From: Treponema sp.
GTDB lineage: Bacteria; Spirochaetota; Spirochaetia; Treponematales; Breznakiellaceae
Reading direction: 5' to 3'
Assembly: GCA_031259035.1 (NCBI GenBank)
Contig: JAIRLZ010000293.1
Coordinates: forward strand, 1-11,417
Length of the DNA: 11,417 nucleotides
The notes under the pieces are model-generated. The model had not been told where the DNA came from and searched no databases. It saw nothing but the letters and a program-made list of their open reading frames with translations. Each line of letters opens with the position of its first letter. The stretch's first letter is position 1. A program made the position numbers and the translations under genes. Positions 1 to 6,253 of the stretch are shown piece by piece.

Positions 1-114
1 ATTTCAAGTCAAGAGATTGCCCGCGGCTTGACGGTGGAATCGGCGGAAAGCGGCGGCGCTGCGCAAAGCCCTATCGCTACAGCGAAGTTCAGCTACACGA
101 TACTGCCCCGTTGA
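1..114 (+). CDS. C-terminal end of an unidentified gene (partial)
   Basis: Reading frame 1 is open from the first base to a TGA at 112-114, giving 37 residues that end in FSYTILPR. The composition is protein-like, rich in Ala, Ser and Gly, with an alternating polar and hydrophobic last stretch. The start and nearly all of the protein lie outside the window, so no family can be named. If real, it converges on the trpBA pair. A 37-codon open frame can occur by chance in sequence of this GC content, so the call is only moderately likely. Confidence 0.4.
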   Translation: MSSQEIARGLTVESAESGGAAQSPIATAKFSYTILPR

Positions 115-364
115 GGGGGAAGCAATTGATTTATTCAGGCGAGCGATCAACTCGAAATTTCTAACATGGTGAAAGTGGCGCGTGTAAAATTATAACACGA
201 ACAAAACGAACAAACACGAACTTTTGCTTTGAGGGCTTTGACCCCGCTTGTTTTCTCTTGCTTTATCCAAACAGCGCGACAATCCAGATAAAATCAAGGT
301 TATTGAAGAATAAGTTCGCGTGGAAGTGGCGCGGACTCCGCTTATCCCTAATACGGGGCGCGTT
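115..364. other. Intergenic stretch between convergent genes, no gene seen
   Basis: This 250 bp lies between the partial plus-strand gene and the trpA stop. It contains three ACGAAC motifs at 197, 206 and 216, spaced 9-10 bp apart, and a 10-bp direct repeat AAGTGGCGCG at 173-182 and 324-333. I see no convincing intrinsic terminator for trpA and no open frame with a ribosome binding site. The function of the short repeats is unknown. Confidence 0.5.
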
Positions 365-1147
365 CTAAGCGAGCGTCCTTGTGATCGCTTCCTTCATGGC
401 TTTGACATACGCGGCGAGATGCGGCGCGGCTTGTTCTTGGTATTGCTCAATGATGCGCACCAGAGCGCTGCCGACAATAACGCCGTCCGCGACACGCGAC
501 ACGGCGGCGGCTTGTTCCGGCGTGTGAATGCCGAAGCCGACGGCGGCGGGAAGCGGCGTTTCGGCTTTGACGGACGCGACTAGCGCGGATAAATCGGTTG
601 TAATCTCGCCGCGGATTCCGGTGACGCCCAGCGATGAGACGATATACAAAAATCCCGACGCGGCGCGGGCGATTTTTTTGATCCGCCGTTCAGAAGTCGG
701 CGCGACAAGAGAAATCAAATCAATTTCGTATTCCCGCGCAATGGGGCGCGCTTCACCCTGTTCCTCAAACGGAAGATCGGGGATGATAACGCCGTCAACG
801 CCCGCATGAGCGCAACGTTCAAAAAACGCGCGGTACCCATAGTGAAACACCGGATTCAGGTAGGTGAGAAAGACAAGCGGAACCACGATTTCGCGGCGCG
901 CGGCTTCCACCAAGCCAAATACCCGCTCAATGGTCGCGCCTCCTTGCAAAGCGCGGATATTCGCTTGCTGGATAACCGCGCCTTCGGCAATGGGGTCGGA
1001 AAATGGAATCCCGATTTCAATGATGTCCGCGCCGGCGCGGGCAAGCGTAAGAATAAACTCGGCGCTTTTTTCGATGTTGGGATCGCCTGCGGTGACAAAG
1101 GCGATAAACGCCTTGCCATTTTTGAACGCTTGACCAATATTACTCAT
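365..1147 (-). CDS. trpA: Tryptophan synthase alpha subunit
   Basis: TrpA cleaves indole-3-glycerol phosphate to indole and glyceraldehyde 3-phosphate in the cytoplasm and passes indole through a tunnel to TrpB. At 260 residues it is close to the usual family length. The TIM-barrel landmarks are present: catalytic Glu44 in the IEIGIPFSDP segment, PDLP at 123-126, the SSLGVTG loop near 171-177, and phosphate-binding GFGI (204-207) and GSAL (226-229). The second catalytic acid, Asp60 in the enteric enzyme, is Glu55 here (SDPIAEG). As I recall, this occurs naturally in clostridial TrpA. The ATG overlaps the 3' end of trpB by 8 bp and a GGGGAG ribosome binding site lies just upstream, so the two are probably translationally coupled. 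No terminator is obvious after the TAG stop. Confidence 0.97.
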   Translation of the reverse strand: MSNIGQAFKNGKAFIAFVTAGDPNIEKSAEFILTLARAGADIIEIGIPFSDPIAEGAVIQQANIRALQGGATIERVFGLVEAARREIVVPLVFLTYLNPVFHYGYRAFFERCAHAGVDGVIIPDLPFEEQGEARPIAREYEIDLISLVAPTSERRIKKIARAASGFLYIVSSLGVTGIRGEITTDLSALVASVKAETPLPAAVGFGIHTPEQAAAVSRVADGVIVGSALVRIIEQYQEQAAPHLAAYVKAMKEAITRTLA

Positions 1148-2327
1148 GGATATGTTCTCCCCGATACCGCGCTATGGCCGCGACGTCTTTATCCCCGCGC
1201 CCCGATAGGCAAATGATGATGTTTTCTTCACGCCCAAAATGAGGGGCGATCTTCCGCGCATATGAAACGGCGTGCGCGCTTTCGATGGCGCAGATGACGC
1301 CTTCGGCGTGGGCAAGGTATTCAAACGCGGACACGGCCTCTTCATCAGTGACCGCGACATACTCTGCGCGTCCGGTGTTGTGGAGATGGGCGTGTTCTGG
1401 TCCGACGCCCGGATAGTCGAGTCCCGCTGAAATCGAATAGACCGGCGCGATCTGCCCTTCATCATCCTGACAGAAGTAGGATTTCATGCCGTGAAACACA
1501 CCGATTGTCCCTTTGCTGATAGTCGCCGCATGCCTCGCGGTGTCGACGCCTTCTCCAGCGGCCTCGCAGCCGATCAAGCGCACGCCTTTGTCGCCGATAA
1601 AGTGGTGGAACATGCCCATCGCATTGCTGCCGCCGCCCACGCACGCGATAACGGCGGCGGGCAGTTTGCCTTCTTTCGCAAGAACCTGATCCCTTGCTTC
1701 GCGGCTGATGACGCTTTGGAAGTCCCGCACGATGGTCGGGAAGGGGTGCGGTCCCATCACCGAACCAAGCGCGTAGTGGGTGTCGCGTACGCGGCTCACC
1801 CATTCGCGCATCGTTTCGTTCACCGCGTCTTTCAGCGTCTGCGTGCCGGATATCACCGCGTTGACCTTTGCGCCGAGCAGCCGCATACGGTACACATTGA
1901 GGGCTTGCCGCTCCGTGTCTTCTTTTCCCATAAAGATTTCACATTCCATGCCAAGCAGAGCCGCCGCAGTCGCCGCGGCGACGCCGTGCTGTCCCGCGCC
2001 GGTTTCCGCTATGATACGGGTCTTTCCCATTTTCTTCGCAAGCAAAGTTTGCCCCAACACGTTATTGATTTTGTGGGAGCCGGTGTGGTTCAAGTCTTCC
2101 CGCTTGAGGTAGATTTTCGCGCCGCCAAGGTCGCGTGTCATTTTTTCGGCATAGTACAAGAGAGACGGCCGCCCCGCGTAATTCGTGAGCAAGTCCGCAA
2201 GCTCCGCGGTAAAAGCCGGATCGTCTTTGTAATGGTTGAACGCCGCTTCCAAATTGATAATTTCGTTCATCAGCGTTTCGGGGATATATTGCCCGCCGAA
2301 CTCGCCGAATCTGCCGTTTTTGGTCAT
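1140..2327 (-). CDS. trpB: Tryptophan synthase beta subunit
   Basis: TrpB is the pyridoxal-phosphate enzyme that condenses indole with L-serine to give tryptophan, working as an alpha2-beta2 complex with TrpA. The 395-residue protein is full length. Visible landmarks are the PLP Schiff-base Lys86 in HTGSHKINN, catalytic Glu108 in AETGAGQHG, the phosphate-cradle GGGSN at 231-235, Glu350 in AIESAHA, and LSGRGDKD around 374-381. It is a TrpB1-type sequence of clostridial appearance. The start is supported by a strong AAGGAGGT site at 2333-2340, 5 bp before the ATG. No other trp gene precedes it: the upstream 1.1 kb is decayed DNA. A TTGACA hexamer lies at 2478-2483 on this strand but has no good -10 box at normal spacing. 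I see no T-box or Trp-rich leader peptide. Confidence 0.98.
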   Translation of the reverse strand: MTKNGRFGEFGGQYIPETLMNEIINLEAAFNHYKDDPAFTAELADLLTNYAGRPSLLYYAEKMTRDLGGAKIYLKREDLNHTGSHKINNVLGQTLLAKKMGKTRIIAETGAGQHGVAAATAAALLGMECEIFMGKEDTERQALNVYRMRLLGAKVNAVISGTQTLKDAVNETMREWVSRVRDTHYALGSVMGPHPFPTIVRDFQSVISREARDQVLAKEGKLPAAVIACVGGGSNAMGMFHHFIGDKGVRLIGCEAAGEGVDTARHAATISKGTIGVFHGMKSYFCQDDEGQIAPVYSISAGLDYPGVGPEHAHLHNTGRAEYVAVTDEEAVSAFEYLAHAEGVICAIESAHAVSYARKIAPHFGREENIIICLSGRGDKDVAAIARYRGEHIHE

Positions 2328-2536
2328 CTGCGACCTCCTTTCTCAGCGCTCTTGACACGCGCCGCGCACATCTTAGGCGCAATGAACCCTCCTCGCGAGA
2401 AGATGTTCCACGAGCTTGTTCCAATTTTCTTCCGCTCATCAGGCGTCTATATCAAAAAAGCGTTTCCACCGCTCTTTTGTCAAGAAAAAGACTGGTAGTT
2501 TCAAGAAATACACAAACATATTATTTTTTTATATCT

Positions 2537-2572
2537 GAGCCTGTTCCAAAACTTCAGTTTTAGAACAGGTTC
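2537..2572. repeat. Palindrome family B, copy 1
   Basis: Two 16-bp arms flank a TTCA loop. The left arm is GAGCCTGTTCCAAAAC and the right arm is its complement apart from two positions. Neither strand has a T-run after the hairpin, so it is not an ordinary intrinsic terminator. A related palindrome is at 3329-3365 and a degenerate one at 3414-3439. It may be a dispersed REP-like element, but copy number in the genome cannot be seen here. Confidence 0.7.
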
Positions 2573-2674
2573 AAATAAGTTTATAGACGTCTGACACTTT
2601 AGTCAACTCCCCTCTTGAAGCTGGTCAATTTGTAGGTGGAGTATATTTTATAAACGGGCGGAGCGGCAGTTTTT

Positions 2675-2692
2675 GAAAAGCCGCCTTAGATT
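2675..2692 (-). repeat. Left arm of an 18-bp long-range inverted repeat
   Basis: Read on the minus strand this is AATCTAAGGCGGCTTTTC. It matches 3403-3420 on the plus strand at 16 of 18 positions. The two arms enclose about 710 bp holding both family A palindromes, the permease fragment and one family B palindrome. It could be the terminal repeat of a decayed element, or a third short repeat family. Confidence 0.5.
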
Positions 2693-2746
2693 GAGGTTCG
2701 CCCCAACCTGAACGTAGTTCGTGTTGCGGGAAACGCTCATACGCTT

Positions 2747-2802
2747 AGGAACTGTGCAAGAATAACATGACCACATGCTCATGTTATTTCCGCACAGATC
2801 CT
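2747..2802. repeat. Palindrome family A, copy 1
   Basis: An imperfect palindrome with arms of about 24 bp and an 8-nt loop. The pattern is AGGA, CTGTGC, then AATAACATGA, mirrored by TCATGTTATT, GCAC and TCCT. Mismatches sit opposite each other, as expected of a structure kept by pairing. The left arm matches copy 2 at 2945-2970 as AGGAAC.GT.CA..AATAACATGACC, so the two are relatives and not chance hairpins. Confidence 0.7.
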
Positions 2803-2944
2803 TATGACTTTCAAATATCCCAATAACGCTGTTTCCCATTTGTTCATTTCGTGGTATACCGGGATTGCTTTGGCTACAGGGAATCGCGGTTGGGTTTCCT
2901 GAGTTTTGGGGCAAGTTTCACATGTCGTCCGGCAAATGCGGATC

Positions 2945-2990
2945 AGGAACCGTTCAGAAATAACATGACCAAACGGTCATGTTATTTCCT
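2945..2990. repeat. Palindrome family A, copy 2, with perfect 13-bp core
   Basis: The core at 2958-2987 is a perfect 13-bp inverted repeat, AAATAACATGACC and its complement, around the loop AAAC. The AGGAACCGTTCAG segment on its left is shared with copy 1 about 200 bp away, but the right flank is not paired as it is in copy 1. Two further hairpins follow directly (2991-3006 and 3012-3028), and the permease fragment begins just after them. Confidence 0.75.
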
Positions 2991-3006
2991 AATTGCGTGA
3001 GCAATT
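2991..3006. repeat. Small hairpin AATTGC-GTGA-GCAATT
   Basis: A 6-bp perfect stem with a 4-nt loop, directly after the family A palindrome. It lacks a T-run and is too short to interpret alone. It is listed because it is the middle of three hairpins in a row. Confidence 0.4.
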
Positions 3007-3011
3007 AAAAC

Positions 3012-3036
3012 AAAATGCTGTGCATTTTATTTTTTA
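3012..3036 (+). terminator. Possible intrinsic terminator or hairpin next to permease fragment
   Basis: AAAATGC and GCATTTT pair around TGT and are followed by ATTTTTTAA, which gives the stem-plus-T-run layout of a weak plus-strand terminator. The stem is AT-rich and no plus-strand gene lies upstream, so it may only be part of the hairpin cluster. The T-run overlaps the first codons of the permease fragment. Confidence 0.3.
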
Positions 3037-3357
3037 ATCGGTATAATCCTTTCGGCGCTTTTCCAGCGGCATGTCCCCGCCGATATGATGGCTTCGCTGT
3101 TCGGCAAAGGAAACCGGGGTTTTGGTCTTTTAATGGCAGCCACAATCGGCGTTCCGCTTTCTCTGTGCGGCGGCGGGACTAGTACCCTCATAATGGGTTG
3201 GTTGCGGAACGGTATGAGCATGGGTTCCGCCGCAGCCTTTATGATCACCGGTCCCGCAACTAAAATCACCAACCTTGGAGCGCTAAAGATTGTTTTGGGG
3301 GTGAAAAATTTTATTCTTTATGTGCTAGAGCTTTTCCCAAAACCCGGTTGGTTTTGA
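3031..3357 (+). pseudogene. ArsP/DUF318-type permease remnant, both ends lost
   Basis: Translation from 3031 gives FLIGIILSALFQ, then membrane sequence containing IGVPLSLCGGGTS and GSAAAFMITGPATKITNLG. These are strong landmarks of the C-terminal half of the two-domain permease family PF03773 (ArsP_1, formerly DUF318), which exports small solutes or organoarsenicals. Only about 105 residues remain, against roughly 300-400 in intact members. On the left the homology starts right after a cluster of hairpins and the frame is closed by a TGA at 2998-3000. On the right the membrane sequence after FILYV runs into a palindrome (3329-3365) and stops at a TGA inside it. The internal ATG at 3085 could serve as a start but no ribosome binding site is apparent. 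I infer a dead fragment truncated by palindromic repeats. Confidence 0.7.
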
Positions 3358-3365
3358 GAAAGGCT
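3329..3365. repeat. Palindrome family B, copy 2
   Basis: Arms of 16 bp around CGGTT: AGCTTTTCCCAAAACC pairs with GGTTTTGAGAAAGGCT, with two mismatches. Its order (AGC, pyrimidine-rich TTC, CAAAAC, loop, GTTTT, GAA, GGCT) parallels copy 1 at 2537-2572. It supplies the last codons and the stop of the permease fragment, which suggests that it interrupts the original gene. Confidence 0.65.
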
Positions 3366-3402
3366 TTGGAAGAAGCGGTTAAAAAACTCGCTTTTTCCCT
3401 TA

Positions 3403-3420
3403 AATCTAAGGCAGCTTTCC
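3403..3420 (+). repeat. Right arm of an 18-bp long-range inverted repeat
   Basis: AATCTAAGGCAGCTTTCC matches the minus strand of 2675-2692 at 16 of 18 positions. It leads directly into a degenerate family B palindrome at 3414-3439. Confidence 0.5.
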
Positions 3421-3439
3421 CGGAGCCTGCTCCAAAAGC
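3414..3439. repeat. Degenerate family B palindrome, copy 3
   Basis: GAGCCTGCTCCAAAA at 3423-3437 matches the left arm of copy 1 at 14 of 15 positions. The surrounding bases can fold as GCTTT, CCC, GGAG, CCTG loop, CTCC, A, AAAGC. The right GTTTT arm of the family is absent, so this is a partial copy. It lies about 30 bp past the stop of the DinB-like gene. Confidence 0.45.
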
Positions 3440-3465
3440 AAATCCGAGGCGTCTTCATTGTTCCA

Positions 3466-4023
3466 TCAGGATGCCTTGTCAGTCAAACACGCCGGATTTA
3501 AACCGGAAAAATCATGCTTGATTTTGAGAGAATCGAGTATGTGGGATATTTGTCCCCGATGGTGGGTGTTGTGCGCGACAAGATTCTGAGCGAGAAAAAA
3601 GAGCGGAACGGATGCCGGATTCCCGCCATACCATGCAATGGGAATCTGTTTTGCGTAGTCCTCATCGGTTAAAACCGCCGACAGCTTGACGTACACATCG
3701 TCCGCTGTGGCAATGGCGTCCGCCACCGCCTTCCATTGCGCTTCGGCGAGCGTTCCTTCAAAATTGGGAAGGGTTTCCAGCGGTTTCAAGATTTCTAGCG
3801 CCGCAACATGCGCCGGGGTGTTGTCTTTGATCGCTTCCTTAAAAAACGAACCAAGAAAGAAACGAACGCCGCCCAGTATGTGCCGCGCCAGCCCTGACAA
3901 GCCGCCGTAATAGCTGCCCCGATCCGCCTCCCGTTCCTCATTGGAAAGATCGCCCAAGAGGGAGAGAACCGCGCTGTCCGCATCCTTGTTATATTTTGCG
4001 AAAACAAGAAAAATATCCTTCAT
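3466..4023 (-). CDS. DinB-fold protein, putative metal-dependent
   Basis: The 185-residue protein fits the DinB/YfiT four-helix-bundle superfamily, whose members often bind a metal with three histidines and act as thiol transferases or stress-associated hydrolases. Substrates are mostly unknown. Visible candidates are His48 in GLARHILGG and His151 with His155 in LVAHNTHHRGQISHIL, the typical spacing of the triad. Length is normal and there is no signal peptide or membrane segment, so it should be cytoplasmic. The ATG at 4021-4023 has an AGGAG only at long spacing (about 15 nt), so translation may be weak. It is separated by 103 bp from the NUDIX gene on the same strand, which contains a GC-rich hairpin at 4082-4098, so it may or may not be cotranscribed. 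The family is clear but the reaction is not. Confidence 0.8.
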   Translation of the reverse strand: MKDIFLVFAKYNKDADSAVLSLLGDLSNEEREADRGSYYGGLSGLARHILGGVRFFLGSFFKEAIKDNTPAHVAALEILKPLETLPNFEGTLAEAQWKAVADAIATADDVYVKLSAVLTDEDYAKQIPIAWYGGNPASVPLFFLAQNLVAHNTHHRGQISHILDSLKIKHDFSGLNPACLTDKAS

Positions 4024-4126
4024 ATATTACGCCTATTGCTCCTGTAAATGATACGGGTGAAATGCCTCACTCCGCGTTATACGCGCGCTAAACGCGCGCC
4101 ATGAGAATGCGAAATTTTCAATATGG

Positions 4127-4699
4127 TCAATGAGGCGCTTCATGGTTTTGCCTCCACAACGCCAACGCCGTCCCCATGAGCGCGTGGGTGTACGGCTTTC
4201 TCCCCATGTTTTCCATGACTTCCTCAATGGGAACCAACTCCATAGCGACGTATTCATCTTCGTCAAGGTGTTGGGATGGTAGGGGAGACAGAGCTTCCGC
4301 CAGAAAGAAATGAACGCGGTTGTTCATAATAGCGGGATTCGGACTCATTTCACCCAGCTTGGTGATTTTTTTGGCGGTATAGGCGGTTTCTTCTTCCAAT
4401 TCCCGAAGCGCCGCTTGACTTGGGTCTTCATCCGCTTCAAGAACCCCGCCCGGAAACTCAAGGCTTAACTCCTGCGCCCCATGCCGCCATTGCCTCACCA
4501 TGACGAAAAAGCTGCGCCCGTCCTTTTCCAGCACAGGCGCCACTATTGTCCAATCGGCGGCGTCTAACGCCATAAAGACGCCCGTGCGCTTCTTATCGGG
4601 CGAGCGGCACAGACTCTCGTACACGGAAAAAACGCGGCATTTGTAAACCTCTTTCCGCCCTTCTTCCCGCCATACGAGGCTGTCGTACTTATTCGGCAT
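4127..4699 (-). CDS. NUDIX hydrolase, ADP-ribose/ADP-sugar pyrophosphatase type
   Basis: Counted from the ATG at 4697-4699 the protein has 190 residues. A NUDIX box runs from Gly85 to Tyr107: GVLEADE, seven residues, then RELEEETAY, with the usual Gly of the box replaced by Ala106. The metal-binding glutamates are intact. EFPGG precedes the box and SPNPAIMNN follows it by about 15 residues, with a proline where ADP-ribose pyrophosphatases carry one. I infer hydrolysis of an ADP-sugar to AMP and a sugar phosphate. The frame stays open up to 4765, but MPNKYDSLVWRE looks like the true N-terminus and the upstream codons lie inside glgA. From this start it overlaps the glgA stop by 11 bp, so translational coupling to glgA is likely. 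The ribosome binding site is weak. Substrate is inferred, not shown. Confidence 0.85.
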   Translation of the reverse strand: MPNKYDSLVWREEGRKEVYKCRVFSVYESLCRSPDKKRTGVFMALDAADWTIVAPVLEKDGRSFFVMVRQWRHGAQELSLEFPGGVLEADEDPSQAALRELEEETAYTAKKITKLGEMSPNPAIMNNRVHFFLAEALSPLPSQHLDEDEYVAMELVPIEEVMENMGRKPYTHALMGTALALWRQNHEAPH

Positions 4700-6182
4700 A
4701 TTTTGCGACTGCTTGCTCGTACATGGCGACATATTTCTGCGCTGATTTTTTCCATGAGAAATCAAGTTTCATGCTGCGGATTCGCATCTTTTCGATCTGA
4801 GCCCGCCTGTTGTAATACGCCCAGTTAGCCCATCCGACCGTATCGTAGATAGAACGCGGATTCAGTTGGTCAAACATAAAGCCCGTGCCTTCGCTAGTTT
4901 CCTGATTGAAATTTTCAACCGTATCCGCCAGTCCGCCGGTATTTCTGACAATGGGCAGAGCGCCGTAGGCAAGGGAGTACATCTGGTTGAGTCCGCACGG
5001 CTCATACCGGCTCGGCATAAGGAAGAAGTCGCTGCCCGCTTCAATAAGGTGGCTTGTGGCTTCGCTGTATTCGATCTTCGCTTTGAAATTGGAAAGGCGG
5101 GACGCAAGGCTGCGGATTTCGTTTTCGCACCATGTGTCGCCGGTTCCGACGAGCGCCAATTGCAGTTCCATATCACGGCAAATATTCCATGCGGATCCAT
5201 AGGAAGGTCCGAAAAGCTCGCCCACGCCTTTCTGCTCTGTAAGGCGGGTGGCCATGCCGATAACCGGTACATTGGGATTTTGGGGCAGCCCGAATTCGCG
5301 CTGGAGCGCTTCTTTTGCCTTCGCCTTGCCTTCTTTAACGGTTGTACTGTCGTAGTTCATCGGAATATACGGGTCTTTCTTGGGATTCCAGACTTGAGTG
5401 TCGATGCCGTTCAATATACCGGTGTAATCGGCCGACCGGTATCGCAACGAGCTGTCCAAACGGAAGCCGAAGGCTTGAGTCTGGGTTTCCTGAGCGTACC
5501 GTGGTGAAACCGTGTTGAGCTTGTCCGCGCTATGAATGCCCGCCTTGAGGAAATTCATCATATTCCAGTCTTCAAACCCCGCTTGATGGAAAATATCCCA
5601 TCCAAGATTGGTGAAGGGATAGTTTTCCTTATGGTAAATCCCCTGGTAACCCAAATTGTGGATGGTCAGAATTGAAGCCGTTTTCTCAAAACCACCTCGC
5701 CGCTCCCCATATTTCAAGAAAACCGGCGCCAACGCCGTCTGCCAATCATGGGCGTGCAGGATATCAGGATACCAATCAAGTTTCCGGCACAGTTCAAAAA
5801 CGATCTTGCTGAAGAAAATGAAACGCCTCGGATTGTCAAAATAATCAGGCTCGTACTGCTCCCCATAAATGCCGATTTTACTGCCAAAAAAGTCATTGTG
5901 TTCAATAAAATAGACATGAATGGGATTCTTTTTGGAATATCCTTCTAAATTCGTTGTATAAACGGCGCTTTTCACTTCCATATTGTTCATAATAGTCGCA
6001 AGCGGCATTTCAAGATCGCGCAAACCGAGTTTTACCCTGTCAACTTTGAAATAACGTGGAACAACGACACGAACCTCATGCCCCATCTTCGAAAGCGTAA
6101 GAGCCAACGCTGAAACCGCGTCGGCCAAGCCGCCTGTTTTCACAAAAGGCGCCGCTTCACTTGCGGCCATTAGTATTTTCAT
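4689..6182 (-). CDS. glgA: Glycogen synthase (ADP-glucose type, GT5)
   Basis: GlgA transfers glucose from ADP-glucose to the growing alpha-1,4-glucan chain in the cytoplasm. At 497 residues it is slightly longer than typical (about 475-485). GT5 landmarks in order are the ADP-glucose-binding KTGGL at 15-19, HAHDW near 143-147, TIHNLGYQG at 173-181, NGID near 258-261, the RLTEQKG segment with Arg313 and Lys318, and SRYEPCGL with catalytic Glu394, then NTGGLADTV. The ELFGPSYGSAW stretch after RLTEQKG resembles spirochaetal enzymes as I recall them. An AGAGAGGTG site precedes the ATG. The ACT-domain gene ends 71 bp upstream with a hairpin between. The stop overlaps the start of a NUDIX hydrolase that may act on the same nucleotide sugar. 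No glgC or glgB is in the window. Confidence 0.96.
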   Translation of the reverse strand: MKILMAASEAAPFVKTGGLADAVSALALTLSKMGHEVRVVVPRYFKVDRVKLGLRDLEMPLATIMNNMEVKSAVYTTNLEGYSKKNPIHVYFIEHNDFFGSKIGIYGEQYEPDYFDNPRRFIFFSKIVFELCRKLDWYPDILHAHDWQTALAPVFLKYGERRGGFEKTASILTIHNLGYQGIYHKENYPFTNLGWDIFHQAGFEDWNMMNFLKAGIHSADKLNTVSPRYAQETQTQAFGFRLDSSLRYRSADYTGILNGIDTQVWNPKKDPYIPMNYDSTTVKEGKAKAKEALQREFGLPQNPNVPVIGMATRLTEQKGVGELFGPSYGSAWNICRDMELQLALVGTGDTWCENEIRSLASRLSNFKAKIEYSEATSHLIEAGSDFFLMPSRYEPCGLNQMYSLAYGALPIVRNTGGLADTVENFNQETSEGTGFMFDQLNPRSIYDTVGWANWAYYNRRAQIEKMRIRSMKLDFSWKKSAQKYVAMYEQAVAKYAE

Positions 6183-6213
6183 ATAACACCTCTCTTAACA
6201 TAACGCATAAAAG

Positions 6214-6239
6214 CCGCTTCAAAGCGCATTTTGAAGCGG
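6214..6239 (-). terminator. Hairpin after the ACT-domain gene, possible weak terminator
   Basis: A perfect 10-bp stem, CCGCTTCAAA and TTTGAAGCGG, encloses a 6-nt loop. Read on the minus strand it is followed by CTTTTATG, a short T-run. A third copy of the arm (GTCGCTTCAAAA, 6242-6252) lies beside it and could form an alternative pairing. It lies between the ACT gene and glgA, so it could end or attenuate the upstream transcript. Confidence 0.45.
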
Positions 6240-6253
6240 AGTCGCTTCAAAAT

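Larger units (their letters stand above)
2340..3030. other. Eroded intergenic DNA rich in palindromes, no intact gene
   Basis: This stretch upstream of trpB holds no open frame I believe in. It contains one copy of a GAGCCTGTTCC-type palindrome (2537-2572), two copies of an AATAACATGACC-type palindrome (2747-2802 and 2945-2990), and two more small hairpins at 2991-3006 and 3012-3028. It also holds one arm of an 18-bp inverted repeat (2675-2692). The frames that cross it run through the palindromes and resemble no protein family. It reads like a site of accumulated repeats and gene decay. The trpB promoter should be in its left part. Confidence 0.6.

Noticed and set aside
2326..2441. Open frame ending in an ATGA overlap with the trpB start, as if a trpF or trpC tail were present
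   Set aside because: The translated tail does not resemble TrpF or TrpC, and the frame is short and without a start signal, so the overlap is likely chance.
1491..2498. 335-residue plus-strand frame opposite trpB
   Set aside because: It is antisense to a well-conserved trpB and resembles no protein. Long antisense frames are common in GC-rich codon usage.
2439..2519. Possible 26-residue leader peptide upstream of trpB
   Set aside because: It has only one tryptophan codon, no ribosome binding site, and no attenuator pair of hairpins follows it.
2537..2572. Intrinsic terminator
   Set aside because: The hairpin is strong but neither strand has a T-run directly after it.
2648..2914. 88-residue minus-strand frame in the eroded region
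   Set aside because: It reads straight through a family A palindrome, has no ribosome binding site and no recognisable motif.
4082..4099. CGCGCG hairpin between NUDIX and DinB genes as a terminator
   Set aside because: The stem is self-complementary and short, and no T-run follows on the minus strand. It is mentioned only as a possible transcript break.
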